Source: an uncultured Cohaesibacter sp. (GTDB taxonomy: Bacteria; Pseudomonadota; Alphaproteobacteria; Rhizobiales; Cohaesibacteraceae). Taken from it: 64,000 nucleotides of DNA. A program made the translations under genes and the position numbers. The DNA lies in assembly GCF_963678225.1 (NCBI RefSeq), contig NZ_OY782764.1, positions 2,361,001-2,425,000 of the forward strand. The letters are read 5' to 3'. How positions within the stretch are numbered: position 1 is the stretch's first letter; the number at the start of each line of letters is the position of its first letter. Shown one piece after another: positions 37,554-46,354 of this stretch. Under the pieces are notes generated by a model. That model had not been told where the DNA came from and searched no databases. It saw only the letters and a list, made by a program, of their open reading frames with translations.

Positions 37554-38417
37554 ATGAAGTCCATGAAACCATTTGAAAAATTCCAAAGAATTGCGGTGGC
37601 AGCTATGTTGTTGTCTGCTGGTTCTGCGCTGTTGCCTGTTACGTCCGCTCAGGCTGTGACTTCTGATTGGCAGGAAACCGAAGGCGGTAAAATGCGGCTT
37701 GTGAGCGCGGGCATGCAGAATGGCAGCCTCAAGGCAGGGCTGGAAATCCGATTGAATGAAGGGTGGAAGACCTATTGGAAAGTGCCCGGTGAAGCTGGCC
37801 TGCCACCCAGTTTCGACACCTCTGCTTCTCAGAATGCAGCCAGCATCGAAACCCTGTGGCCAGTGCCCCACCGCATCAAGGCCGGCGGCATTGAGCTTCT
37901 GGGCTACAAGGACGCCATCATTTTTCCGTTTCTTGTCACGCCAGCAGACAAGAATGCACCTGTCGTGATGGATCTCGCCGCTCAGGTCGGGCTCTGTGCA
38001 GAGCTTTGCGTGCCGCTCGATGCGGAATTTTCCCTGAAGATCCCGGCCTCTGGTGATCATGATCTCGGAACCGAGCTGCTGATTGATCGCGATATGGCGT
38101 TGGTGCCAACTGCCCCGCGTGACGATTTCACCATTACGGATATCGCACATGCCAGAACGGATGACGGCGGAGACAGCCTCATCATCAGCGCGCGTATTCC
38201 GGATGGATATGGTAAAAAAGATCTGTTCGTAGAGGCGCCAGAGGGTTGGTTTTTGCCTCTGACAACCCATATGGAAAACAACGTAGAAGGGCAGGATCGC
38301 TTTTCTCTACGTCTTGAAGGGCTCCCCAAGGACGCAAAAACCCAAGGGGCCAAATTGACTTTTACACTGACCAATGGCGATGAGGCCGTGGTTGAAACAA
38401 GAATTCTAGAAAAATAG
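37554..38417 (+). CDS. Periplasmic DsbD N-terminal-domain-like protein
   Basis: A 287-residue exported protein. A signal peptide ending near AQAVTS precedes a domain like the immunoglobulin-fold alpha domain of DsbD/ScsB: LNEGWKTYWKVPGEAGLPPS, LGYKDAIIFPFLV and a cysteine pair in AAQVGLCAELCVPLDAEF. The membrane and thioredoxin parts of DsbD are absent. It probably takes part in periplasmic thiol transfer, perhaps passing electrons to other proteins. AGGTGA precedes the ATG at 37554. The peroxiredoxin gene begins 23 bases downstream, so the two form a redox operon. Confidence 0.85.
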   Translation: MKSMKPFEKFQRIAVAAMLLSAGSALLPVTSAQAVTSDWQETEGGKMRLVSAGMQNGSLKAGLEIRLNEGWKTYWKVPGEAGLPPSFDTSASQNAASIETLWPVPHRIKAGGIELLGYKDAIIFPFLVTPADKNAPVVMDLAAQVGLCAELCVPLDAEFSLKIPASGDHDLGTELLIDRDMALVPTAPRDDFTITDIAHARTDDGGDSLIISARIPDGYGKKDLFVEAPEGWFLPLTTHMENNVEGQDRFSLRLEGLPKDAKTQGAKLTFTLTNGDEAVVETRILEK

Positions 38418-38440
38418 ATTTGAAGGAAAGAGAGGCCAAG

Positions 38441-38932
38441 ATGATTAAAGTTGGCGACAAGCTTCCAGAAGCAACATTTCTCGTAATGGGAGAGGACGGT
38501 AAGGAACAGCGTACCGTGTCTGAGCTTTGTGCTGGCCGCAAGGTTGTCATCTTCGGGGTGCCGGGTGCGTTCACACCAACCTGCCATCTCAACCATCTGC
38601 CGGGCTATATCAACAGCATTGACGGATTGCACGCGCTGGGCGTCGACGAAGTAGCCGTTGTGGCTGCCAACGACGTTTATGTCATGGACGCATGGTCCAA
38701 GGCGAGCGGCGGCAAGGGCCAGATTACCTTCCTGGCTGACGGCAATGCTGATTTTGCAAAGGCAACAGGCCTTGATCTGGACGCCACGGCGGGCGGCATG
38801 GGCATCCGCTTCCAGCGTTTTTCCATGATCGTGGACAATGGCACCGTGACCCACTTCAATCTGGAAGAAAATCCAGGCGAGGTCGAAAAGAGTGGTGCAA
38901 CGGGCATCATCGCCCAGCTCAAGGGCGAATAA
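38441..38932 (+). CDS. Peroxiredoxin (Prx5 type)
   Basis: A 163-residue thiol peroxidase that reduces hydrogen and organic peroxides. The peroxidatic Cys is in VPGAFTPTCHLNHLPGY, the Prx5 signature; GMGIRFQRFSMIVDNG and the C-terminal helix are typical. A cysteine also lies upstream in SELCAGRKV. No signal peptide is seen, so it acts in the cytoplasm, unlike its exported operon partner. The ATG at 38441 is used; upstream in-frame codons overlap the neighbouring gene end. A strong terminator follows. Confidence 0.95.
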   Translation: MIKVGDKLPEATFLVMGEDGKEQRTVSELCAGRKVVIFGVPGAFTPTCHLNHLPGYINSIDGLHALGVDEVAVVAANDVYVMDAWSKASGGKGQITFLADGNADFAKATGLDLDATAGGMGIRFQRFSMIVDNGTVTHFNLEENPGEVEKSGATGIIAQLKGE

Positions 38933-38986
38933 CAGCCCTCGGATTTCTTAACAGGCGAAGCTCTGGATGCTTTGCCTGAGATAAAT

Positions 38987-39026
38987 AAAAAATGCCAGCG
39001 GCCGTCAAAAGCTGCTGGCATTTTTG
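38987..39026. terminator. Bidirectional terminator between peroxiredoxin gene and xseA
   Basis: A 15-base stem with one G-U pair (38988-39002 with 39011-39025), flanked by an A-run and a T-run, between convergent genes. It can work on both strands. Confidence 0.9.
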
Positions 39027-39077
39027 TTTCGTTTCATGCTCAAGCGGCGCTGGCGCCCCTGTCAAACACATATTGCT

Positions 39078-41075
39078 TTAAAAGAGGCTGCCCTGCGCGT
39101 CGTCATCGCTCTTCTTGCTGCTTTTTTTGCGCGGGCGGGTCGGCTTTTGCGGCTCTTTGGCCTTATCCATCTCCTTGAGGCGCGTCAGGATTTCCTGCTC
39201 AATCGCTTCTGTGAGCTTGGCGGTTGCCTTCTCCAAGCGTTCCGCTGATACGTCTTCTGTGAGAACCTTGGCGACGGCTTTCTCAACCGGAGCATTCTCC
39301 TCTTTCGGAGTTGCTTCCGGTTCGCCTTCTGGTGTTTCCGGTGCGGGCACATTTTCAACCGGAATATCCTTGGCTTTGGCTACGCGCCGACGGGCTCGTT
39401 TGCCCGCGATGGTGCGCAAATGGGCTTCGATATCTTCCGCGGAAATCGCATCAGCGCTCATGATGCCGGTTGATCCGGCTTCGGGCGTGGCTCCAACCTC
39501 GTCCTCGCCTCCGTCCTCGGCTGCCGGGACAATGGCTTCAGGAGTGCTCGGCGGGTTCGCCATAGAGACCGGGCCGGGCTCGTAGCTATCAATCAGAGAT
39601 GCGGTGGCGCTGATGGAGCCATCTTCGAAGCTGAGGCTGAGGGGGGAGCCGGGATTGATATGTTCGGCACGGCGGATCAGTTTGCCGTTGCGGTCGCGCA
39701 CGAGCGCGAAGCCGCGTTTGAGCACGCCCTTGTGCGAAAGGCTCTCGAGCAGGCGGCTGGCCGCATCCAGTTGCTTGCGCTTCTGCTCAACGGTGAGAAG
39801 AGACACGCGATTAAGCCGCGCAGTCCGGTCCGTCAGCCGCTCTGTCTGTAGCTCGATGCGCCCCGTGACGAGTTCGGCGCGCAGGCGGACAGCGGTGCCC
39901 GAAAGCTGGGCGCGCTTGGTCTGGCTTGAGATGGCAAGACTCTTGTGCAGGCGATCACTGCGTTCGCCAAGGCGGTCTCTCTGCACCTTCAAACGCTCGG
40001 TCACAAGGGTGGGGCGCAAACGGCCCGCTGCGACATCCAGCCGGGAACGGCGCACTTGCGTTGAACCGATCAGGCCCTGCTCAAGACGTCCCGAAACCAT
40101 GTCAAAGCGTTGACGGGCCAGCGCCAGAATGTCCCGCGGTTGCGGCAGGGCCCGCGCTGCCGAGCGCAAATCGGAGCGGCGGCGATCCATCATACGCGAA
40201 ATGGCGCCATATTGCCGCAAATGTAGATCGCCAAGGGTGGCGACCAGTTCTGATCGCACCGGCAAAGCCACTTCGGCAGCTCCTGTCGGGGTGGGCGCAC
40301 GCAAGTCGGCGACATAATCGATGAGCGTGACGTCGGTCTCATGGCCGACAGCGGAAATCACCGGAATATCACTCTCGGCAACCGCGCGGGCCGGGGCTTC
40401 TTCGTTGAACCCCCAGAGATCCTCAAGGCTGCCGCCGCCACGCGCCACGATAATCAGGTCAGGGCGCGGAATGGGGCCACCAACCGGCAGCGCATTAAAG
40501 CCACGCACACCATTGGCAACTTCAGCAGCGCAGCTCTCACCCTGCACCCGCACAGGCCAGACGATGACATGCACCGGAAAGCGATCACGCACACGATGCA
40601 GGATATCGCGGATGACCGCGCCGCTGGGCGAGGTGACAACACCAATCACACTGGGCAAATGGGGGAGGGGCTTCTTGCGCTCTTGCGCGAACAGCCCTTC
40701 TGCCGCCAGTTTTTTCTTGCGTTCTTCCAGAAGCGCCATCAGCGCGCCTGCGCCAGCTGGTTCCATATGGTCGATGACCATTTGATATTTGGACTGGCCG
40801 GGGAAGGTCGTCAGCTTGCCGGTGGCAACCACTTCAAGTCCCTGCTCGGGTTTGACTGCCAGCTTGCTGGCCGCACCGCGCCAGATGACGCCCGAGAGCA
40901 CCGACTTGTCGTCTTTCAGATCAAGATAGATATGGCCCGATGCCGGACGAGACACCCGCCCCAGCTCACCACGCACGCGCACATAGCCGAACTGATCCTC
41001 GATGGAGGATTTCACCGCATAGGAAATTTCAGAAACGGTAAATTCGGCTGCATTGCTGGGCGCGCGTTCGACCAT
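39078..41075 (-). CDS. xseA: Exodeoxyribonuclease VII large subunit, C-terminally extended
   Basis: XseA with XseB degrades single-stranded DNA from both ends. From the ATG at 41075 (AGGA seven bases upstream) it has 665 residues; the E. coli protein has about 456. The OB-fold domain (EFTVSEISYAVKSSIEDQFG, VRGELGRVSRPASGHIYLDL) and nuclease core (VVTSPSGAVIRDI, ARGGGSLEDLWGFNEE, SAVGHETDVTLIDYVADLRA) are intact. A helical region follows. The last 160 or so residues are rich in Glu, Pro, Ala and Lys, ending KKSDDDAQGSLF. That terminal QGSLF resembles the beta-clamp-binding QLSLF consensus. Confidence 0.95.
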   Translation of the reverse strand: MVERAPSNAAEFTVSEISYAVKSSIEDQFGYVRVRGELGRVSRPASGHIYLDLKDDKSVLSGVIWRGAASKLAVKPEQGLEVVATGKLTTFPGQSKYQMVIDHMEPAGAGALMALLEERKKKLAAEGLFAQERKKPLPHLPSVIGVVTSPSGAVIRDILHRVRDRFPVHVIVWPVRVQGESCAAEVANGVRGFNALPVGGPIPRPDLIIVARGGGSLEDLWGFNEEAPARAVAESDIPVISAVGHETDVTLIDYVADLRAPTPTGAAEVALPVRSELVATLGDLHLRQYGAISRMMDRRRSDLRSAARALPQPRDILALARQRFDMVSGRLEQGLIGSTQVRRSRLDVAAGRLRPTLVTERLKVQRDRLGERSDRLHKSLAISSQTKRAQLSGTAVRLRAELVTGRIELQTERLTDRTARLNRVSLLTVEQKRKQLDAASRLLESLSHKGVLKRGFALVRDRNGKLIRRAEHINPGSPLSLSFEDGSISATASLIDSYEPGPVSMANPPSTPEAIVPAAEDGGEDEVGATPEAGSTGIMSADAISAEDIEAHLRTIAGKRARRRVAKAKDIPVENVPAPETPEGEPEATPKEENAPVEKAVAKVLTEDVSAERLEKATAKLTEAIEQEILTRLKEMDKAKEPQKPTRPRKKSSKKSDDDAQGSLF

Positions 41076-41254
41076 GATGATTCCTGATTGAGATTCGTTT
41101 GAATTGGTCCATTGGTGCCCATCTTTGCACCTCTGGTCAAGCATCGGGCCGGAGCTTTTGCGCCAAAGCGACACGGATCACACAGTGCCCTCTTGCTCTT
41201 GGGGGAAATTCAGCTAAGAAAAAGGGGAAAACAGATCGACCGAGCGAGGCCGCC

Positions 41255-42037
41255 ATGTCCCATTATGATTTCAAGAGCCAGCGCCTGTGGGTGGAACAGG
41301 ATATTGCCGAGCGGATTGCCATCCCGTGCGAACGGGCACAGGCGAACTATCTGCTCAATGTCCTGCGCATGCAGGAAGGTGACGAGATGCTCATCTTTAA
41401 TGGCAGGGATGGCGAATGGAAGGTGGAAGTTCGTCCCATGGGCCGCAAGAAATGCGCGCTCATTCCGCTTGAGCAGGTACGCCCGCAGCCTGAGCCGGAG
41501 GCGAGTGATCTGCATTATCTGTTCGCACCTCTTAAGTCTGCTCGCATCGACTATATGGCGCAGAAGGCGGTGGAGATGGGCGTTAGCCAACTGCGCCCTG
41601 TCTTCACCCAGCACACGCAGGAGCGCCGCCCCAAGCTCGACAAGATGCGGATGAATGTCGTGGAAGCTGCAGAGCAATGCGGCATTCTGGCCATTCCCGA
41701 AGTGACAGAGGCGACCCCTCTTGCCAAGCTGCTGGCCAATTGGGAAAGCACTGACGAAGGACGCCACATTATCTTCTGTGATGAAGGGGAGTTGGGCAAA
41801 GATCCTTTGGCCATTCTCGATACCATTCGCGGGGAGGGCAACGCCGTGCCGCCATTGGCCGTCCTGATCGGGCCAGAAGGTGGCTTCTCGGCAGAAGAGC
41901 GCGAGACGCTGCGTGCATCTTCTTTCGTAACCCCCATTCCGCTCGGCCCCCGCATCTTGCGCGCCGATACCGCCGCAGTGGCTGCATTGGCCATTGTTCA
42001 GGCTGTTCTGGGAGACTGGACTGACCAGCCACACTGA
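41255..42037 (+). CDS. rsmE: 16S rRNA m3U1498 methyltransferase
   Basis: RsmE methylates N3 of U1498 in 16S rRNA. The 260-residue SPOUT-fold protein shows the family pattern: an N-terminal PUA-like part (HYLLNVLR-type motif as NYLLNVLRMQEGDEMLIFNG), KSARIDYMAQKAVEMGVSQL, then the knot with IGPEGGFSAEERE and LGPRILRADTAAVAAL. The ATG at 41255 is the family-consistent start. It is divergent from xseA. In many Rhizobiales rsmE precedes gshA; here two transporter genes lie between them. Confidence 0.95.
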   Translation: MSHYDFKSQRLWVEQDIAERIAIPCERAQANYLLNVLRMQEGDEMLIFNGRDGEWKVEVRPMGRKKCALIPLEQVRPQPEPEASDLHYLFAPLKSARIDYMAQKAVEMGVSQLRPVFTQHTQERRPKLDKMRMNVVEAAEQCGILAIPEVTEATPLAKLLANWESTDEGRHIIFCDEGELGKDPLAILDTIRGEGNAVPPLAVLIGPEGGFSAEERETLRASSFVTPIPLGPRILRADTAAVAALAIVQAVLGDWTDQPH

Positions 42038-42227
42038 GGAGCGAACCGGGCAAAGCAGTTGGGTTGATGGCCATGCCTGACCATGCGTCCGGGTTGCCGA
42101 TTTGCCGCTGTGCTTGAGGGTTGTTTCCTTTGCCCTATGGGGCTAGGCTCATTTCACTTTCCAATGAAAGGCTGGCCAACCAAGTCAGTTTTTTCTTTTT
42201 CAGCACGATCCAGAAAGCCGTTCGATC

Positions 42228-42872
42228 ATGTTCATGTCCGCCGAGGCCTGGGGCCTGTTTCTTGTTGCCTGCCTGATGCTCAATATCGCACCGGGGCCGG
42301 ATCTTATTTTCATTCTGTCGCGCACATTGGGCCACGGTCGAAAAATCGGATTTGCAGCCTCGCTCGGCGTCTGTTCTGGTGCCTTGGTGCATGTCATGGC
42401 CGCAGCCCTTGGAGTGTCTGCCATTTTGGCAACCTCTGCCACGGCCTTCATGATCGTCAAATATGTGGGCGCGGGCTATCTGGTATGGCTCGGTGCCAAA
42501 GCTCTGCTTTCACGTGAGAGCGTTCTGCCGACAGAGGCCAAGCCGAAAAAGCAGCTTTCGACCTGGGCTGCCTATCGTCAGGGCGTGCTGATCGATGTGC
42601 TCAATCCCAAGGTCGCTCTGTTTTTCCTCGCTTTTCTGCCCCAGTTCATCCCGCATGATGGCACGCTTAGTGGGCATCAGATATTCTTGGATACCGTTCT
42701 GCTTGGTGCTATTGTCATTGGTGTCGGGCTGGTCATTGAGGCGGGCTTCATCATGCTGGCTGCGCCTTTGGGAACCTACCTACGCAACAACAAGACCGTT
42801 GCTTTATGGCTGGATCGCGCCTTTGGCGGCCTGCTCGTGAGCCTAGGGGCCAAGCTGGCTCTGACAGATTGA
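42228..42872 (+). CDS. LysE/RhtB-family amino-acid exporter
   Basis: A 214-residue inner-membrane exporter with six predicted helices. The signature NIAPGPDLIFILSRTLGHGR is near the N-terminus, and GVLIDVLNPKVALFFLAFLPQF is the conserved second half. The family exports amino acids such as lysine, homoserine and threonine; the substrate is not predictable. A second member of the family lies at 62347-62958. The start may be the ATG at 42228 or 42234; neither has a clear ribosome site. Confidence 0.9.
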   Translation: MFMSAEAWGLFLVACLMLNIAPGPDLIFILSRTLGHGRKIGFAASLGVCSGALVHVMAAALGVSAILATSATAFMIVKYVGAGYLVWLGAKALLSRESVLPTEAKPKKQLSTWAAYRQGVLIDVLNPKVALFFLAFLPQFIPHDGTLSGHQIFLDTVLLGAIVIGVGLVIEAGFIMLAAPLGTYLRNNKTVALWLDRAFGGLLVSLGAKLALTD

Positions 42873-43145
42873 TGATGCCATTTGCGGCGTTTCCGCAAGG
42901 GGGCGTTGCTGCTTTGAACTCATCCATCAAGGATGCTGCGTGATTGATCAATAAGTTTCATTTGTTGCTTCACGCACCATACTGTAGGGGAGTTCTGTAA
43001 CAACATTGCCTGACCGGATTATAGTTTGGCCCGGCGTCTGGTATTTTCCGAGATTTTCTTTCATTGACCTGATCGGGAGCAAGCTGCGTCTTCGCTCAAG
43101 GCTTGCCCCGAATAATGTCCCAATTGCTGTAGTGAGGCCGAGAGC

Positions 43146-44126
43146 ATGTCTGCCAGTACACCCAAAACTGCCAGTTTCGAAGGGGATAATCCCGTTTTGG
43201 GTATTCTCCTTATGGTGCTCTTCTGCATGCTGATTCCCTTTAGCGATGCCTGTCTGAAGCTGCTGGGAGAAACTGTGCCGGTGCTGACGGTGATTGCTGT
43301 GCGCTTCAGTCTCCAGTTTTTGTTCATGGGGACCATCATGCTGATCAGGCAACGAACCATCAGCCATATCTTCCGCTTGTCTTCCTATATCTGGTGGCGG
43401 CTTCTGATCCGCGCGGTGATGCAGATTTCCGGGATTGCTTTCATCTATATTGGCCTCATGTATATGCCGTTGGCGGATACAACAGCCATTTGCTTCATCT
43501 ATCCGATCCTGATGCTGCTGGTTGGTCATGTGGTCATGAAGGAGGTCGTCGGCCCCCATCGCATTATGGCCGCTCTTGTCGGTTTTGCCGGTACGTTGAT
43601 GGTGGTTCAACCCAATTTCATGGAAGTGGGATTGAATGCTCTGTGGCCTGTGGGCGTCGCCTTCACATTCGTGATTTTCATGCTCGCAACGCGTCAGACG
43701 AGCCGTGGCATCGATCCTGTCACGGTTCAGGTTCTGTCCGCTCTCATTGCTCTCGTGATTGTTGCTGTGCCCATTCTGCTGCTCAATGGCGAGGGCTTTG
43801 AAGCATTTGATCTGAAATCACCCTCAAGCGAAGAATGGCTGTTTCTGGTTGGTGCTGGTGTGATCGGCTCGCTCGGACATCTGTTGATGACTGCGGCGGT
43901 TCATCTGGCTCCCTCTGCCACTCTGGCGCCGATGCAATATCTGGAAATTCCCTTTGCCACTCTCATCGGATGGCTCATCTTCTCCGATCTGCCCAACAGT
44001 CTGGCTGCATGGGGCATTGCGGTGACCGTTGCTGCCGGACTCTACATCATCTACCGTGAGCAGAAGGCCTTGAATGAGAGCCGCAGACAATCCCCCATCG
44101 AGTTGCCAGCCGAAGAGATCGTCTGA
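43146..44126 (+). CDS. EamA/DMT-superfamily transporter
   Basis: A 326-residue membrane protein with about ten helices arranged as two EamA repeats, typical of drug/metabolite exporters. The second half of each repeat is seen in LADTTAICFIYPILMLLVG and in LAPSATLAPMQYLEIPFATL. The protein starts with a short polar N-terminus. It lies downstream of the LysE-type gene on the same strand but with a 273-base gap, so it probably has its own promoter. The substrate is unknown. Confidence 0.9.
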   Translation: MSASTPKTASFEGDNPVLGILLMVLFCMLIPFSDACLKLLGETVPVLTVIAVRFSLQFLFMGTIMLIRQRTISHIFRLSSYIWWRLLIRAVMQISGIAFIYIGLMYMPLADTTAICFIYPILMLLVGHVVMKEVVGPHRIMAALVGFAGTLMVVQPNFMEVGLNALWPVGVAFTFVIFMLATRQTSRGIDPVTVQVLSALIALVIVAVPILLLNGEGFEAFDLKSPSSEEWLFLVGAGVIGSLGHLLMTAAVHLAPSATLAPMQYLEIPFATLIGWLIFSDLPNSLAAWGIAVTVAAGLYIIYREQKALNESRRQSPIELPAEEIV

Positions 44127-44265
44127 TTGAGGTGACTGCTTGCACAGATTTTTCAAATCTAGCGCAGCTCACCCATTGTAACCCCTGTTTCGAATGCCTA
44201 ATTTGACAATACGTGACATATGAAAAAGCATTGTCGCGCTTGCCATATTTCAAGGAGCCTGTTTC

Positions 44266-45645
44266 ATGGCCGCTTCCCAAACCAAAACTGAAGCCCTGAC
44301 CCTTAACGACCGCAACGCTCTGATTGAGTCCATTTCGACAGGGGAGAAGCCAAAGGAAAAATGGCGCATCGGCTCCGAACACGAGAAATTCACTTTCTAC
44401 AAAGACAACTTTACCCCTGTCCCTTATGAGGGGGATCGCGGCATCGAACGCCTGCTGCTGGGCATGGAAGGCCTTCTGGGCTGGAAGCGCATTGAGGACA
44501 AGGGAAAGATTATCGGCCTTGTCGACCCCATCGAGGGGGGCGCTATTTCCCTTGAGCCGGGTGGCCAGTTCGAGCTGTCTGGTGCGCCGCTGGACAATCT
44601 CCACCAGACCTGCCGAGAAGTGCATCGTCATCTGGCGCAATTGCGCGAAGTGGCAGACCCGCTAGGGATCGGTTTTCTGGGGCTGGGCGTGTCGCCCAAA
44701 TGGCACTTGGATGAAGTGCCGGTGATGCCCAAGAGCCGCTACGATATCATGATGAATTATATGCCCAAGGTTGGTAGCCGTGGGCTCGACATGATGTTCC
44801 GCTCTTGCACCATTCAGGTCAATCTTGACTTCTCAAGCGAAGCGGACATGGCGCAGAAGATGCGCGTCGGCATCGCTTTGCAGCCCATCGCGACAGCGCT
44901 GTTTGCCAATTCACCCTTCATTGATGGCCACAAGAATGGCTACCAGTCCCTGCGTGGGGCGATCTGGCATGATACCGACAAGGACCGCACGGGCATGCTG
45001 CCGTTCGTCTTCGAAGAAGGCTTCGGCTATGAGCAATATGTCGACTGGGTGCTCGACGTACCGATGTATTTCATCGTGCGCGACCATACTTATTACGACA
45101 TGACCGGCCTCACCTTCCGCGAATATCTTGGCGGCAAGCGCAAGGACGGGATGCCTGATACCGAGCCGACCCTGCAAGATTGGGAAGACCATCTCACCAC
45201 CGTATTCCCCGAAGTGCGCCTCAAACGCTATATCGAAATGCGCGGTGCTGACGGAGGGCCTTGGCGCCGCATTTGTGCGTTGCCTGCTCTTTGGACCGGT
45301 CTGCTTTATGATCAATCGGCGCTTGATGCGGCTTGGGATCTGGTTAAAGACTGGACAGCAGAAGAACGCGAGGCTCTGCGCATCGCAGTGGCCACGCATG
45401 GCCTCAAAACCCCGTTCCGTAACACCACCGTTCTGGAGCTGGGCAAGAAGGTTGTTGAAATCGCCCGCAAGGGGCTGGCCGCTCGAGCGCGGGTCAATGG
45501 GGCCGGTTTTGATGAAACCCAGTATCTGGCTGCATTGGAAGAAACGGTCACGCTCGGTCTGACGCCATCCGACCAGCTTCTCATGCGCTATAACAACGAA
45601 TGGGGCGGTAACATCAATCGCGTCTTTGAAGATTTCGCTTATTGA
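44266..45645 (+). CDS. gshA: Glutamate-cysteine ligase (GCS2 / plant-like class)
   Basis: Makes gamma-glutamylcysteine, the first step of glutathione synthesis. At 459 residues it is the class found in alphaproteobacteria and plants, distinct from enterobacterial GshA. Motifs are RIGSEHEKFTFYKDN, the Glu-rich GGAISLEPGGQFELSGAPL near the active site, and MMFRSCTIQVNLDF. The ATG follows AAGGAG closely. Glutathione made here would support GFA-type and peroxide chemistry elsewhere in the window. Confidence 0.96.
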   Translation: MAASQTKTEALTLNDRNALIESISTGEKPKEKWRIGSEHEKFTFYKDNFTPVPYEGDRGIERLLLGMEGLLGWKRIEDKGKIIGLVDPIEGGAISLEPGGQFELSGAPLDNLHQTCREVHRHLAQLREVADPLGIGFLGLGVSPKWHLDEVPVMPKSRYDIMMNYMPKVGSRGLDMMFRSCTIQVNLDFSSEADMAQKMRVGIALQPIATALFANSPFIDGHKNGYQSLRGAIWHDTDKDRTGMLPFVFEEGFGYEQYVDWVLDVPMYFIVRDHTYYDMTGLTFREYLGGKRKDGMPDTEPTLQDWEDHLTTVFPEVRLKRYIEMRGADGGPWRRICALPALWTGLLYDQSALDAAWDLVKDWTAEEREALRIAVATHGLKTPFRNTTVLELGKKVVEIARKGLAARARVNGAGFDETQYLAALEETVTLGLTPSDQLLMRYNNEWGGNINRVFEDFAY

Positions 45646-45868
45646 GCATCTATCGTTTTTTCGATAGAGAAGGGCGCTGTCTGGTCTTTCCTCAAAAGGA
45701 TGGTCAATACAGCGCTCTTTCTTTATGTGCTTTCAAGATGCAAACACATTCTCGAAGGCACAGACGGAGCCATATCCTTGCCACGAAGCGTTGCACAAGT
45801 CGATTTGTCCTGTGGTGCGTGCGAGGGGCTGTGCTAGGATGACGCGACCTGTCAGAGGGGGAGATGTC

Positions 45869-46243
45869 ATGAAAGCAGCCATTCGAATGACCCTTTCCGT
45901 TTTGCCGTTCGTCTTTTTGACAGCCTGTGTGCCAGCAAAGATAAGCGGACAAAAGCCGGACGGTACGAAAATCAAGATCTTCTTTTATCCCGGCGGGCCG
46001 AAGCTCGATGATCTGGTGATTTTTGAGGGAAAAAACTATTTCGGCAAGGTGTCCGAGCTCGATAATGATCCGGCCAATGACATCCGCTTTACCCTGAATG
46101 AGGGCAAGACCTTCATCGCCGAATGCACAGCGGTGCAAGTGGACAAGGCCAACACTCCAAAATGTATGGAATATGAAATCTACCGCAGTGACGATGACGC
46201 TGTTCCCGAGCGGACGGTCTTTTATCGCCCTCGCTGGTATTAG
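45869..46243 (+). CDS. Small putative lipoprotein
   Basis: A 124-residue exported protein. The ATG at 45869 follows GAGGGGGAG; upstream in-frame starts only add a polar extension. The signal sequence KAAIRMTLSVLPFVFLTAC ends in a lipobox with Cys20. The mature part is a beta-rich sequence (TKIKIFFYPGGPKLDDLVIF) with two cysteines (FIAECTA and TPKCMEYE) about 15 residues apart. No family is recognised. It lies between gshA and the convergent lipocalin-like gene. Confidence 0.75.
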   Translation: MKAAIRMTLSVLPFVFLTACVPAKISGQKPDGTKIKIFFYPGGPKLDDLVIFEGKNYFGKVSELDNDPANDIRFTLNEGKTFIAECTAVQVDKANTPKCMEYEIYRSDDDAVPERTVFYRPRWY

Positions 46244-46354
46244 GCACAACTCCGCGCCCTGACTGTTCGCTGAACAGAGGCTATAACGCCCCTCTCAGCG
46301 ATGACAGCAAGGCCTTTAGGCAGAAGATGCGCGTGCTATCATGCCAGGTAAGAG

